From Euryarchaeota archaeon Ods02 (lineage in GTDB: Archaea; Halobacteriota; Halobacteria; Halobacteriales; Halorutilaceae), in the NCBI GenBank assembly GCA_028751075.1, contig JAQZDA010000015.1, positions 1 through 49,929 on the forward strand: a stretch of 49,929 bases of DNA, given 5' to 3'. The notes beneath the pieces were generated by a model. It searched no databases. It worked only from the letters and a program-made list of their open reading frames with translations, and was not told the DNA's origin. Below are positions 1-8,395 of this stretch, piece after piece. Position 1 is the first letter of the stretch. Each line of letters begins with the position of its first letter. The translations under genes were made by a program, and so were the position numbers.

Positions 1-1195
1 ACCCTAGTCCTGGGTCTCGGGAGTAGATGTAGGCGTAGATTCCCGGGGTTAACTCCGGACGTTCAGTGGGATACGTAGCCGGTTCTCCTTCGACATACGC
101 TGTTCCGTCATCGAGGGTTAGCGTGGCGTCGTAGTACTGACCTGCGTAAAGAGGGATGGGATGGCCCTCCCCCTCCTCTTTAACAAGTTTCACCTCCCAT
201 TCGCCGTCTACGTATTCATATATCCTCCACCAGTAAGCGTCGGAGAAATTAGTTACTTCGTGGGAGTAGTTTCTACATCTATAGGTAATCTCCCCGTCCC
301 CTTGGTCTATCGTCTCAGACTGAGGCTCCATGTAAACCAAGTCGTTTTCATCTAATACGTGGTAGAGGGTAGCGGTTCCGAACCGGTCGGTCTCGACCTC
401 CCCGGGGATTTCGGAATCGTAGAACCGACTCGATTCAGGATCTGGCCCCTCACGTTCGTCCGCCACGGATAGAACAAGCCGGGGTACATATGAATCTATG
501 TCCTCCGGAATCTCGAATCCATAGATTCCTCTGGGGAAACACTGCTCCGGAGAGACTAACGCGTAATCCTGATAAACCGAGTACTCTCCTGGCTCTTCCA
601 CTACCGGCAGTTCGTATTCAACAGTCTCCTCCGGCGAACCCGGATCCTCGATCACCCAGCAATCATCCTCCTTGCTGTAGTCAGATTCCAGGGGAACAAG
701 GGCGATGTCACCTTCATCCGAAACCCTGGTGTCGATGGACCCCACGCCAGGCTCCAGAGCTCTTCTTACCCTCTCCTCATCACTCCAGTCCTCCGTCGGA
801 AGATAACTAGGTAAAGGACCATTCTTCGGTAACTGAACCCTCCGCACATCCTCGTCGCCATCATCTGCACCCCGGGTCTTCGACACACCCACACGAACGA
901 TAGCAGGACTATCCTCCGATGGTGGCTCCAGAAACCTAAACTGAACAGGCCCTGAGTCTCTTGGGAACTCCGTATAGCTGATGAACCTGTCATCAGTTTC
1001 GATGTAATAACCACCTTCGTCAGGAAACGCACCGGATTCGAATGTAGGTTCAGGTTGATCACCCGTGCTTTCTTCGTCGTCGATGGCGACGTCAGAGTCA
1101 TCGGTTTCTCCTTCGTCGGTTTCATCTAGACATCCCGAGATAGACAGCGCTCCCCCGGTTAAGACGACGAACTTACGACGGTTCAACGGCTGCAT
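1..1195 (-). CDS. Tat lipoprotein of unknown function, paralogue 1 (3' end cut by window edge)
   Basis: An open frame runs from the ATG at 1195 to the window edge, about 398 codons, with no stop. The N-terminus has a twin-arginine motif (NRRKF), a short hydrophobic stretch and a lipobox ending SISGC, so a membrane-anchored, Tat-exported lipoprotein is predicted. A low-complexity acidic linker follows, then a domain clearly related along its whole length to the next gene (1240-2463); shared pieces include QLPKNGPL, SPEETVEYELP, SSRFYD, GDGEITYR, YWWRIY and PGQYYD-like blocks. From the alignment only about six residues are missing at the C-terminus. No known domain is recognised. Only 44 bases separate it from its paralogue, so a tandem duplication is inferred. 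The DNA is AT-richer than that beyond 5 kb. Confidence 0.8.
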   Translation of the reverse strand, partial: MQPLNRRKFVVLTGGALSISGCLDETDEGETDDSDVAIDDEESTGDQPEPTFESGAFPDEGGYYIETDDRFISYTEFPRDSGPVQFRFLEPPSEDSPAIVRVGVSKTRGADDGDEDVRRVQLPKNGPLPSYLPTEDWSDEERVRRALEPGVGSIDTRVSDEGDIALVPLESDYSKEDDCWVIEDPGSPEETVEYELPVVEEPGEYSVYQDYALVSPEQCFPRGIYGFEIPEDIDSYVPRLVLSVADEREGPDPESSRFYDSEIPGEVETDRFGTATLYHVLDENDLVYMEPQSETIDQGDGEITYRCRNYSHEVTNFSDAYWWRIYEYVDGEWEVKLVKEEGEGHPIPLYAGQYYDATLTLDDGTAYVEGEPATYPTERPELTPGIYAYIYSRDPGLG

Positions 1196-1239
1196 TGACT
1201 GATACTCCGGAAGCGACTCACCTAAGCTTTGTTCCTCTG

Positions 1240-2463
1240 CTATTCTTCTACCTCGAACGCGAACCCAGGTCCTGTGCGTGGATAAACGAGCGCGTGGATG
1301 CCGGGTTCGAGTGCCTGGGGCTCTTGAGGCTGCTGCCCTTCGACCTGCGGAACACCTTCTTGCAGGGTTAGGGTGGAGTCGTAATACTGTCCCGGTAGCA
1401 AAGTGGTCCCTAGCCCTGTTCCTGGCTGATGTCTAGATACGGTCTGCCAGTCTTCGTCTTCGTACCGATAGATACGCCACCAGTATGGTCCGGAGAATCC
1501 TGTCGAATCATGTGAATAGGACCGTGTTCTGTATGTGATTTCCCCGTCTCCTCTACCTATGGTTTCAGACGTGGGTTCCATGTACCTTTTTGCGTCTTCG
1601 TCGATGCCATGATAGAGGGTGATGGGTTCGTTTTGGTCGGTATCTATCTCGCCTGGTACATCATCATAGAACCGACTTGATTCCGGTTGTGGTTTCTCAA
1701 GTTCATCTGAGACTGTCAGCACGAAAGGAGATCCCGGTTGCATTGTCCCCGGGAACTCGAACTCGTAGACTCCCCGTGGGAGGCATTGGTCTTTTGAGAT
1801 TAATGCGTAGTCTTGGAAGATCGAGAACTCACCTGGCTCCTCTACCTCTGGGAGCTCGTATTCGATGGTCTCCTCAGGAGATCCTGGGTCGGTGATAGTC
1901 CAGCAGCCTTCCTCGTAGCTGTAGCCACTGTCTAGTGGGACGAGTACGATATCTCCTTCATCTGCCACAGGGTCTTTGAACGATCCAACTCCCTGGCCTT
2001 GGATTCCGTGATGGACGTTATGCCTGGTTCCCGGAGTTTCATCGAACTCCCCCGGTTCGTAGCTTGTTAACGGACCGTTCTTCGGCAACCTGAACAGAGT
2101 GGCGTGGTCAGGTGGATCGGCGAAGTGTTCGTCTTCAGGAAGGATTCTATCTGTGTTCGAAAGACCTAGACGGATGATAGCTGGCTCGTCTTCAGAAGGT
2201 GAATTCAGGAACCTAGCTTGAACCGGGTTCCTCACAAGAAACCCTGTATAGCTGACGAATCTATCCTCCATGCTGACGAAATGACTGCCGTCATCAGGGA
2301 ACTCCCCTGTTTCGAAACCTTGTTGGCATTGATTTCCAGTTCGACCTCCAACATCTTCATCTTGGGCACCTATTGAATCGTCTGATTCGTTATCTGGTAT
2401 ATTTCGCAGGCACCCCGAAAGCCCTAGAGAAATAGCCGCCACCAGCTGTCTTCGAGTTATCAT
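1240..2463 (-). CDS. Tat lipoprotein of unknown function, paralogue 2
   Basis: A 407-residue protein beginning with a twin-arginine segment (TRRQLVAA) and a lipobox LGLSGC with the lipidated Cys at residue 18, followed by an acidic Ser/Asp/Glu linker. The mature part looks beta-rich and may hold two similar halves: each has an aromatic-rich strand (GCWTI or YWWRIY) and ends with a Gly-Ile/Val-Tyr/His strand plus an acidic strand (LPRGVYEFEF...LTVSDE and LEPGIHALVY...FEVEE). It is roughly half identical by eye to the upstream-edge gene at 1-1195. No enzyme motif is seen; a surface binding or structural role is a guess. A TATA-like box 28 bases before the ATG suggests its own leaderless transcript, starting inside the 3' end of the protease gene. 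Confidence 0.8.
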   Translation of the reverse strand: MITRRQLVAAISLGLSGCLRNIPDNESDDSIGAQDEDVGGRTGNQCQQGFETGEFPDDGSHFVSMEDRFVSYTGFLVRNPVQARFLNSPSEDEPAIIRLGLSNTDRILPEDEHFADPPDHATLFRLPKNGPLTSYEPGEFDETPGTRHNVHHGIQGQGVGSFKDPVADEGDIVLVPLDSGYSYEEGCWTITDPGSPEETIEYELPEVEEPGEFSIFQDYALISKDQCLPRGVYEFEFPGTMQPGSPFVLTVSDELEKPQPESSRFYDDVPGEIDTDQNEPITLYHGIDEDAKRYMEPTSETIGRGDGEITYRTRSYSHDSTGFSGPYWWRIYRYEDEDWQTVSRHQPGTGLGTTLLPGQYYDSTLTLQEGVPQVEGQQPQEPQALEPGIHALVYPRTGPGFAFEVEE

Positions 2464-2489
2464 CGTGTAACGTTAATTTTGTTAGAGAG

Positions 2490-4058
2490 TTATATAGTTT
2501 GCCAGTGTGCTTCGAAAGCATCGATTATTTGTCCCTCATCAGCTGCCTCATCCGGAATTATAGACAAATATTGCATATCGCTGAAGATTCCCCTAGCTTC
2601 AGAGTAGTCGAATAATCCATTATCTTGCATCATCACGGCTGAGACTGCTGCTGCAGGAGTTGCAAACGAAGTACCATCTATTACGGAACCGGAGTCAGTC
2701 TCAGTAAGGTAGGCTCCATAAATCATTGGTTCAAAGTTTTGTGGGGGTTCAGCATCCTGGCTACAGTTCGAACAATTATGGTATATGTCACTGACGGTTG
2801 AGTCTTCTAGTGTTCGGGACCTCAAATGTCTTGCATACCCCTGGGACTGCTCTGTATGAAACCCTCCTACTCCTATAGTGAACCAGGATATAGCTGGATT
2901 CGCGACATTATCCCTGTCATCAGGAGGTATTACCTCGATGTTTCCTGCTGCTGCCAGCGGTATGTATCCACAATCTACATAGCAGGAGTACTCGTCACAG
3001 AAGTCATCTGGACAGGTCTCGGACGGCCCGTCTATATCTCGTGAGTGATTAATGACTTCGATGTCGTTCTGCATAGCAAACTCGATTGCGCCCTTGTCTG
3101 GACAAACCCCGTGTCCGGCTCTGAGAGGTACTATGGGGTCGTGGGAGCCTGATACGTACTCCCTCATTTGGTATGCAAGCGCGTCCGCGACATCGGTACC
3201 ATGGCTGCCTGCATTATCCCAGTCACTATTGAAGGCATCCGCTGTACCTTCATCTATACCTACTTCGTCTTCGGCCCATGCAGTGTCAAAGCTACCATGG
3301 GATGCGTAGTCGTAGCCGTTGTCTATTACTGCTACCTGAATATTGTCTATACTGTAGTCCGATTCGAAGTCCTCGTACCAGTAGAAGCTCGTTGAATATA
3401 ACTCATTCTTGTGCCATACCCCATCGTCACTCGCTTCTGGTTCAGGTTCTCCTTCCCCCTCACTCATGAATCTGTCTACGTAGACGACGAAGTCTTTGTC
3501 CGCTATCTCAGGTACATCTGATGGTTTCACACCCGACAGTACGACCTGCGTGCTGGTGAAGTCGCTTGCAAACTCCAGCTTACCGTACTCCCTTAATGCC
3601 TCTATCTCTTCGTCCTTAGGAGTCCATCCGTTAAGTTCACGGGAGTATTTCTTCGTCGTAACTGAACTTGATTCACCCATCGTATAAACCTGAACAACTA
3701 CCTCGTCTTCAGATATATCTCCCTCAACTGCCTCCCGTATCCTTGGACTATACAAGTCCGAAGGCTCTCCAGATCGATCATACTGCGTAATCCCTTTCTG
3801 CACCGCTGGTAGCTCTGTTTTATGCCTGAAATGACGGTCGCTAAACGGTGACCCACGCCGTTCCTCAGGCACCGGCTCCGGTTTACCCTCCTTCCGTATC
3901 CGCTCCGCGCTAGACTCCACCCGTGTCGCCCTCGCTTCAGCTATGTCAGAGAACGTGCTACCAAAAACCGAGCCTAAACCTATCGTACTCGTCCACTGAA
4001 GGAATCTGCGTCTTTCGAACTCTGCTTTTTCTTCGGGGTCTTTGTCGTCATGCGACAT
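2490..4058 (-). CDS. Secreted subtilisin-like serine protease (S8 family), Tat-exported
   Basis: The 522-residue product has a twin-arginine signal near its N-terminus (RRRFLQWTS, residues 17-25) with a hydrophobic run to about residue 41. A propeptide-like acidic region extends to about 235. The subtilase motifs are in canonical order: catalytic Asp246 in VAVIDNGYD, His286 in GSHGTDVA, oxyanion Asn373 in AAAGN and Ser464 in GTSFATPAAA. Cys residues cluster at about 318-363 and 429-432, which is unusual for haloarchaeal proteases and could form disulfides outside the cell. There is no C-terminal extension after the catalytic domain. It lies just upstream of the two lipoprotein genes on the same strand and is divergent from a FilR1-type regulator, so processing of those lipoproteins is possible but unproven. 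Confidence 0.92.
   Translation of the reverse strand: MSHDDKDPEEKAEFERRRFLQWTSTIGLGSVFGSTFSDIAEARATRVESSAERIRKEGKPEPVPEERRGSPFSDRHFRHKTELPAVQKGITQYDRSGEPSDLYSPRIREAVEGDISEDEVVVQVYTMGESSSVTTKKYSRELNGWTPKDEEIEALREYGKLEFASDFTSTQVVLSGVKPSDVPEIADKDFVVYVDRFMSEGEGEPEPEASDDGVWHKNELYSTSFYWYEDFESDYSIDNIQVAVIDNGYDYASHGSFDTAWAEDEVGIDEGTADAFNSDWDNAGSHGTDVADALAYQMREYVSGSHDPIVPLRAGHGVCPDKGAIEFAMQNDIEVINHSRDIDGPSETCPDDFCDEYSCYVDCGYIPLAAAGNIEVIPPDDRDNVANPAISWFTIGVGGFHTEQSQGYARHLRSRTLEDSTVSDIYHNCSNCSQDAEPPQNFEPMIYGAYLTETDSGSVIDGTSFATPAAAVSAVMMQDNGLFDYSEARGIFSDMQYLSIIPDEAADEGQIIDAFEAHWQTI
2491..2499 (-). promoter_or_regulatory. TATA-like box of the lipoprotein 2 gene
   Basis: On the minus strand the sequence reads AACTATATAAC, centred about 28-32 bases before the ATG at 2463. 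This spacing fits an archaeal promoter giving a leaderless mRNA. The box overlaps the last codons of the upstream protease gene. Confidence 0.5.
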
Positions 4059-4080
4059 AGAAGGTTCATAGAACTCGGGT

Positions 4081-4088
4081 GTAATTTA
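4081..4088 (-). promoter_or_regulatory. TATA-like box of the protease gene
   Basis: The minus strand reads TAAATTAC, centred about 27 bases before the ATG at 4058, the expected spacing for a leaderless transcript. Confidence 0.5.
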
Positions 4089-4098
4089 CCCATGGTGG

Positions 4099-4133
4099 TG
4101 AGAATTCCTTAGGTATTCTCAACTACCTGAGAA
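4099..4133. promoter_or_regulatory. Operator-like inverted repeat between protease and regulator genes
   Basis: TGAGAAT (4099-4105) is followed after 9 bases by its exact inverted copy ATTCTCA (4115-4121), and by a third half-site TGAGAA (4128-4133) that forms a second inverted repeat with the middle one. The element sits directly upstream of the protease TATA box and upstream of the divergent regulator gene, a natural place for that regulator to bind. Function is inferred. Confidence 0.45.
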
Positions 4134-4215
4134 AAGCAGCTACATCCCCAACCACACGGAAGCAAGTCAGAACCACCAAAAGCTACTTCTACCAATCGTT
4201 AGTACATCACAACTA

Positions 4216-4959
4216 ATGGTGGGACTCCGTAAGTTGGTGGGTAGACACGAATACCTAGAAATTCTAGCCAATCACCCAACTCGGAAGGATATTGAAACCG
4301 AGCTAGATGTCTCTGACTCAACCGTTCACCGAAGAATGCGAGAGTTACGTAATCTAGGGTTAACAGAGAAATCAGATGGCCGTTACCATCTGACTACGAA
4401 AGGGAAGATTGTGAAAGACAGAATAGAGGGTTTAGATAGAGCTACTGGTTCAAATGACCTGATAGAGCATGCAAAGAAATCGATACCGGAAGAGATCCTT
4501 TTTGACGCAGAAATCCACCCCTCCCGCACCTCATGCCCCGACCAACCAGTCGAAGCGCTCGAAAAGCACGTGAAAGACTCGGATTCAATCCAAGGCTTCG
4601 TCCCCGTAGTGCTAGATAGATACGTCCGGTTCTACACCAGGCAGATTACCGCAGGACTGGAAGCAGAACTGATCTTCGAACATCAGGCCTACAACTCCCT
4701 AATGAACAACTACACCGAAGACGCCGAAACAGCTTTAGAACACGACGTCACCCTGCTGACCACGAACCAGAACCTCGATATAGGCCTCTTGATTGTTGAC
4801 AGAAACCTCATCGGTGCAGCAATCTACGACGACCGTGGAAGCATCCTCGGCACAATCACAGCCAACACAGTAGAAGCATTGGACTGGGCGAATGACCTAT
4901 ATCAAAAACAGCGGGAAAGAGCAGACCCACCTAAACAATTAGAGGCGTTTGAGAGTTAA
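4216..4959 (+). CDS. Winged-helix transcriptional regulator with FilR1-type C-terminal domain
   Basis: A 247-residue protein with an N-terminal winged helix (residues about 10-65; recognition-helix region DVSDSTVHRRMRELRNLG, wing around GRYHLTTKG). The C-terminal half (about 115-235) resembles the methanogenesis-regulator FilR1 middle domain common in haloarchaeal regulators, with the pattern of a predicted ligand-sensing module (VPVVLDRYVRFY ... LLIVDRNLIGAAIYDDRG). The ligand is unknown. It is divergent from the secreted protease and its stop codon overlaps the stop of the convergent gene at 4956. It probably regulates the adjacent protease/lipoprotein block through the inverted repeats at 4099-4133; that link is inference. 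Confidence 0.85.
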   Translation: MVGLRKLVGRHEYLEILANHPTRKDIETELDVSDSTVHRRMRELRNLGLTEKSDGRYHLTTKGKIVKDRIEGLDRATGSNDLIEHAKKSIPEEILFDAEIHPSRTSCPDQPVEALEKHVKDSDSIQGFVPVVLDRYVRFYTRQITAGLEAELIFEHQAYNSLMNNYTEDAETALEHDVTLLTTNQNLDIGLLIVDRNLIGAAIYDDRGSILGTITANTVEALDWANDLYQKQRERADPPKQLEAFES

Positions 4960-5921
4960 CCCTCCACGAGCTCGAACGGTTCACCGTCCACGGAGCTGTA
5001 CACGAGGTCGGCGGCGGCTACGTCCTGTATCGCCAGCCCCGTGGAGTCGAACACGGTGACGTCGTCGTCACCGGTACGGCCTTCCAGGTCGCCGCAGACG
5101 ACGGCGCCGAGGCTACCGGCAACGTCTTCCTCCGATATCTCGCCTCTCGAGAGCGGTACGTTGACCTCGCCGCTGTGCCGGCACTGCGTCCAGTAGTCGA
5201 CGTAGACGCGGGCGTCCTGCAGGATGGCGGGGTCTAGCTCCTGCTTGCCTTCGGCGTCCGCCCCCATCGCGTTCACGTGCGCGCCGTCTCTGATCCACTC
5301 GCGTCTGACGACGGGTTCCCTTACGGGCGTCGTCGTGCTGACGACGTCGCAGCCGGCGGCTTCCTCCGTCGACCCCGCTTCGACGTCGAACGCGCGGTCG
5401 CTGTAGCTGGTGACGAACTCCTCCACCGCTTCCTCGTCGACGTCGGCGACGACGACGCGTTTGACGTCGACTTCGCCGCTGACGGCTTCGACCTGGCTGT
5501 ACGCCTGCGCGCCCGCGCCGACGAGCCCGAGCGACGACGCGTCTTCGCGGGCGAGGTAGCGGGTGGCGACGCCGGCGGCGGCACCGGTGCGCAGACGGGT
5601 GAGAGTGGTTCCATCCATGACGGCGAGAGGCCGCGCGGTCTCGGGGTCGCTGTAGATCATGACTCCCATCACGCTCGGGAGGTCGAACCGTTCGGGGTTG
5701 AAGGGGTGGCTGTTCACCCATTTCACGCCGGCGCCCATGCCTTCGACGTACGCGGGCATCGACCTGAAGTCGCCGTCGAACTCCGGGAGGTCGATGTAGC
5801 TCTTCGCCGGCATCTCGGCGTCGCCTTCGTGGTACGCGAGGAAGGCGTTCTCCACCGCGTCGACGGCCTCCGACGCCGATACGTCGCCGACGGCTTCGGG
5901 TCCGTAGAGCTCTGTCTCCAT
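4956..5921 (-). CDS. Ornithine cyclodeaminase / mu-crystallin family protein
   Basis: A 321-residue NAD(P)-dependent enzyme family member. Visible features are the substrate-side lysine in GVKWVN (Lys67), the conserved RTGAAAG segment (111-117) and the dinucleotide-binding glycine motif GLVGAGAQA (132-140). The family includes ornithine cyclodeaminase, alanine dehydrogenase and related imine reductases; sequence alone does not tell which substrate is used here, although archaeal alanine dehydrogenase is a member. The ATG at 5921 is preferred over one at 5951 because family members start close to this Met and the ten extra residues (GGGFRF...) look non-coding. Marks the return to GC-rich DNA. 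The upstream region shares an AT-rich element (5968-5975) with the divergent kinase gene. Confidence 0.9.
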   Translation of the reverse strand: METELYGPEAVGDVSASEAVDAVENAFLAYHEGDAEMPAKSYIDLPEFDGDFRSMPAYVEGMGAGVKWVNSHPFNPERFDLPSVMGVMIYSDPETARPLAVMDGTTLTRLRTGAAAGVATRYLAREDASSLGLVGAGAQAYSQVEAVSGEVDVKRVVVADVDEEAVEEFVTSYSDRAFDVEAGSTEEAAGCDVVSTTTPVREPVVRREWIRDGAHVNAMGADAEGKQELDPAILQDARVYVDYWTQCRHSGEVNVPLSRGEISEEDVAGSLGAVVCGDLEGRTGDDDVTVFDSTGLAIQDVAAADLVYSSVDGEPFELVEG

Positions 5922-6012
5922 ACTGGTAAAACGGAACCCTCCCCCCAACAACCTTCCGGACAGGGGGTTTAATAGCGACTGTACTGTAGTTGAGGGGGAA
6001 ACCGGTTCTTCG

Positions 6013-8226
6013 ATGAAAAGGAAGCTCCTGGCCGTGTGCTCCGACGACGACTTCCTGGGGAGAGTGGAGGAGGAGCTGCGGGAGAGCTACATAGTGATAC
6101 AGACCGGCGACCTGGAGGAAGCGCTCGAGGTAGCTGGAGAGGAAGCCGTGGACTGCATCGTATGCCACCACGACGTCACCGACGGACCCCGGTGCGTGAG
6201 CGAGCTCGACGAATGCTACCCCAACACACCCGTCATAGCCGCGGGAACCGGCTCCGACGTGATGGAGCACCTGGAAGCCGGAGCCGACGACTACTTCCTC
6301 GTGGAGCAGCCGGTGGAGGCGTTGAAGCGACGGGTGGACGTGTACGCACGCGGATGGTTCGAGAGCAAGGTCTTGGAGTCGCTCATAGAGAACATCCCCG
6401 CGGGGGTGCTCGTCGTCGACGAGGACCGCAGGGTGACGCTGGTGAACCAGAGGTTCGTCGAGATATGGGGACTGGGTGAGCTAGCGGACGACGTCGTCGG
6501 GGCTGACGACGTCGAAATAATGGATGAAGCGGCGGAGAAGGTCGTGGAGCCGGAGGACTGGGTGGAGACCACGGAACGGATAATCAGGGAGTTCACCGAC
6601 GTGACGCACACCGAGCTCGTGCTTGAGGACGGCTCGGTGTTAGACCGGATCTACGTCCCCGTAGAGACGGGTGGAGTCCAGAGGGATCTCTGGGTGTTCC
6701 GCGACGTCACCCGATACAGGGAGAGGGAACGACAGCTACGGGGACTTCATCAGGCGACCCGTAGGTTGATAGAAGCCGACTCGATGGAGGAGGTATACGA
6801 CGCAGTGGTCGAGGCGACTGAGGAGGTACTGGAGTACGACACCGTCGGGCTATACACGCCGAAGGAGGACGGTGACGCGCTGGAGCCAGCGAAGTTCAAC
6901 GAAGCCGCGAACGAGCTGTTCGGAGAGGTTCCGGAGCTACCGATGGAGAGCTTCTTCGGTGAAAGCTACCGCTCCGGCGAGTTACTGGTGGAGGACGACG
7001 TCAGGGAGCACGAACTGGTGCACGACCCCGATACACCGTTGAGAAGCGAGGTAGCGGTCCCGCTCGGAAGCCATGGAGTCCTCGGGTCGGGTTCCCGGGA
7101 AGTGGCTGCTTACCGCGACCGTGACCTCGACTTCCTGGAGATCCTCGCGGCGAACGCGCGGTCGGCGCTGGACAGGCTAGAGCACGAACGCGAGGTCGAG
7201 GAGCGGGAGGAATGGTACTCGGCGTTGATAGAGACGTCTAACGACATCATAACCGTGCTCGACCCCGACGGAACCATCCGGTACCAGAGCCCCTCCGTCG
7301 AACGGATAATGGGGTACGCGCCAGAGGAGATGGAGGGCGACAACACCTTCGACTACGTCCATCCAGACGACAGGGAGAGGGTGCTGCAGGAGTTCATGGA
7401 GGGGATGCAGGAGCCGGGTATCCACGACACCAAGGTCGAGTACCGGTACCGCGCCAGCGACGGAAGCTACCGGTGGATGGAGTCCATCGGAAGCAGCCGT
7501 CTCGGCGACCCAGTGGTGGAGGGCGGCGTTGTGAACAGCCGTGACATAACCGAGAGGAAGGAGAAAGAACGGGAGCTACAGCGTCAGAAGGAACGTCTGG
7601 AGGAGTTCGCTGGCGTCGTCAGCCACGACCTCCGGAACCCCCTTTCGGTGCTGTCCGGTCGGCTGGAGCTCGCACTGGACACCGGTGACATAGAACACGT
7701 GGAGAGCGCGCGTGACGCCGCCGACAGGATGGAAGCGTTGGTCGACAGCTTGCTCGAGCTGGCGCGCGCTGGGGCGGTGGTGTCGGACGCGGAGGAGGTC
7801 GACGTCGAAAAGATGGCGAGGACGGCGTGGGTGAACGTACCCACTGACGACGTCGAAATGTCGATGGACTGCGGCGTCACAGTAGAGGCCGACGTGGACC
7901 GGCTGGTCCAGCTGTTCGAGAACCTCTACCGGAACGCCGTCGAACACGCGGGAGACGGGGAAGGTGAAGAAGGGTTGACGACCGTCTACGTCGGCGGCCT
8001 GGAGGGTGGGCGGGGTTTCTACGTCGAGGACGACGGCGTCGGGCTGTCGGAGTCGGCGCTGGAGCGCGCGTTCGAACACGGTTACACCGAGGGCGAGGGC
8101 TCGGGTCTCGGGCTCGCCATCGTAGAGGAGATAGCGGAGGCGCACGGCTGGACCGTGGAAGCCCGTGAGAAGGGTGTACACGGAGGCGCACGGTTCGAGT
8201 TCCACGTCGACGAAAGCCCGAAGTAG
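6013..8226 (+). CDS. Sensor histidine kinase: degenerate receiver, PAS, GAF, PAS, HisKA, HATPase
   Basis: A 737-residue soluble kinase with no membrane segments. Residues 1-115 form a receiver-like domain (acidic pair in CSDDDF), but the phosphoacceptor Asp position carries His52 (DCIVCHHDV) and the conserved C-terminal Lys is Glu (FLVEQP), so it should not be phosphorylated in the usual way. A PAS domain (about 118-240), a GAF domain (about 245-390) and a second PAS (about 400-520) follow. The H-box is VVSHDLRNPL with His538. The ATPase domain has the N-box ENLYRNAVEH, G1 VEDDGVGL and G2 GSGLGLAIVEEIAE. The partner regulator is not evident nearby; the next genes are tRNA-Gln and a stress protein. 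The input signal is unknown and is probably sensed in the cytoplasm. Confidence 0.92.
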   Translation: MKRKLLAVCSDDDFLGRVEEELRESYIVIQTGDLEEALEVAGEEAVDCIVCHHDVTDGPRCVSELDECYPNTPVIAAGTGSDVMEHLEAGADDYFLVEQPVEALKRRVDVYARGWFESKVLESLIENIPAGVLVVDEDRRVTLVNQRFVEIWGLGELADDVVGADDVEIMDEAAEKVVEPEDWVETTERIIREFTDVTHTELVLEDGSVLDRIYVPVETGGVQRDLWVFRDVTRYRERERQLRGLHQATRRLIEADSMEEVYDAVVEATEEVLEYDTVGLYTPKEDGDALEPAKFNEAANELFGEVPELPMESFFGESYRSGELLVEDDVREHELVHDPDTPLRSEVAVPLGSHGVLGSGSREVAAYRDRDLDFLEILAANARSALDRLEHEREVEEREEWYSALIETSNDIITVLDPDGTIRYQSPSVERIMGYAPEEMEGDNTFDYVHPDDRERVLQEFMEGMQEPGIHDTKVEYRYRASDGSYRWMESIGSSRLGDPVVEGGVVNSRDITERKEKERELQRQKERLEEFAGVVSHDLRNPLSVLSGRLELALDTGDIEHVESARDAADRMEALVDSLLELARAGAVVSDAEEVDVEKMARTAWVNVPTDDVEMSMDCGVTVEADVDRLVQLFENLYRNAVEHAGDGEGEEGLTTVYVGGLEGGRGFYVEDDGVGLSESALERAFEHGYTEGEGSGLGLAIVEEIAEAHGWTVEAREKGVHGGARFEFHVDESPK

Positions 8227-8269
8227 AAGGGTAAACGATAATAGGAGACGCAGCCTAGAACAGATGCGA

Positions 8270-8376
8270 AGTCCCATAGTACCGCGCGCAAGCGCGTTGC
8301 ACGGGACGATAAACGAACGCAGTAGGTGAAGTCCCGTAGTCTCGAAGTGCAGCGGAGCGATTCGAGGCTCGGGACG
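8270..8376 (+). repeat. Two tandem hairpin units copying the tRNA-Gln acceptor stem
   Basis: Unit 1 (8270-8308) starts AGTCCCATAGT and ends CGGGACG; unit 2 (8330-8376) starts AGTCCCGTAGT and ends CGGGACG. AGTCCCGTAGT is exactly the first 11 bases of the tRNA-Gln that follows at 8396, and CGGGAC is its 3' acceptor strand. Each unit therefore closes with a 5-6 bp acceptor-like stem, but the interior is a different simple hairpin: CGCGC/GCGCG with a GCAA tetraloop in unit 1, CTCGAA/TTCGAG in unit 2. The three starts are spaced 60 and 66 bases apart, and similar linkers (GAACGCA...GTAAGTGA) precede units 2 and 3. Origin and function are unknown. Confidence 0.7.
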
Positions 8377-8395
8377 GAACGCACGAAGTAAGTGA

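Noticed and set aside
766-1125. 119-codon minus-strand frame
   Set aside because: It is in a different frame from the lipoprotein reading that runs unbroken from 1195 to the window edge and matches its paralogue.
5113-6270. 385-codon minus-strand frame
   Set aside because: Overlaps the ornithine cyclodeaminase gene in another frame; Arg-rich translation typical of a shadow frame.
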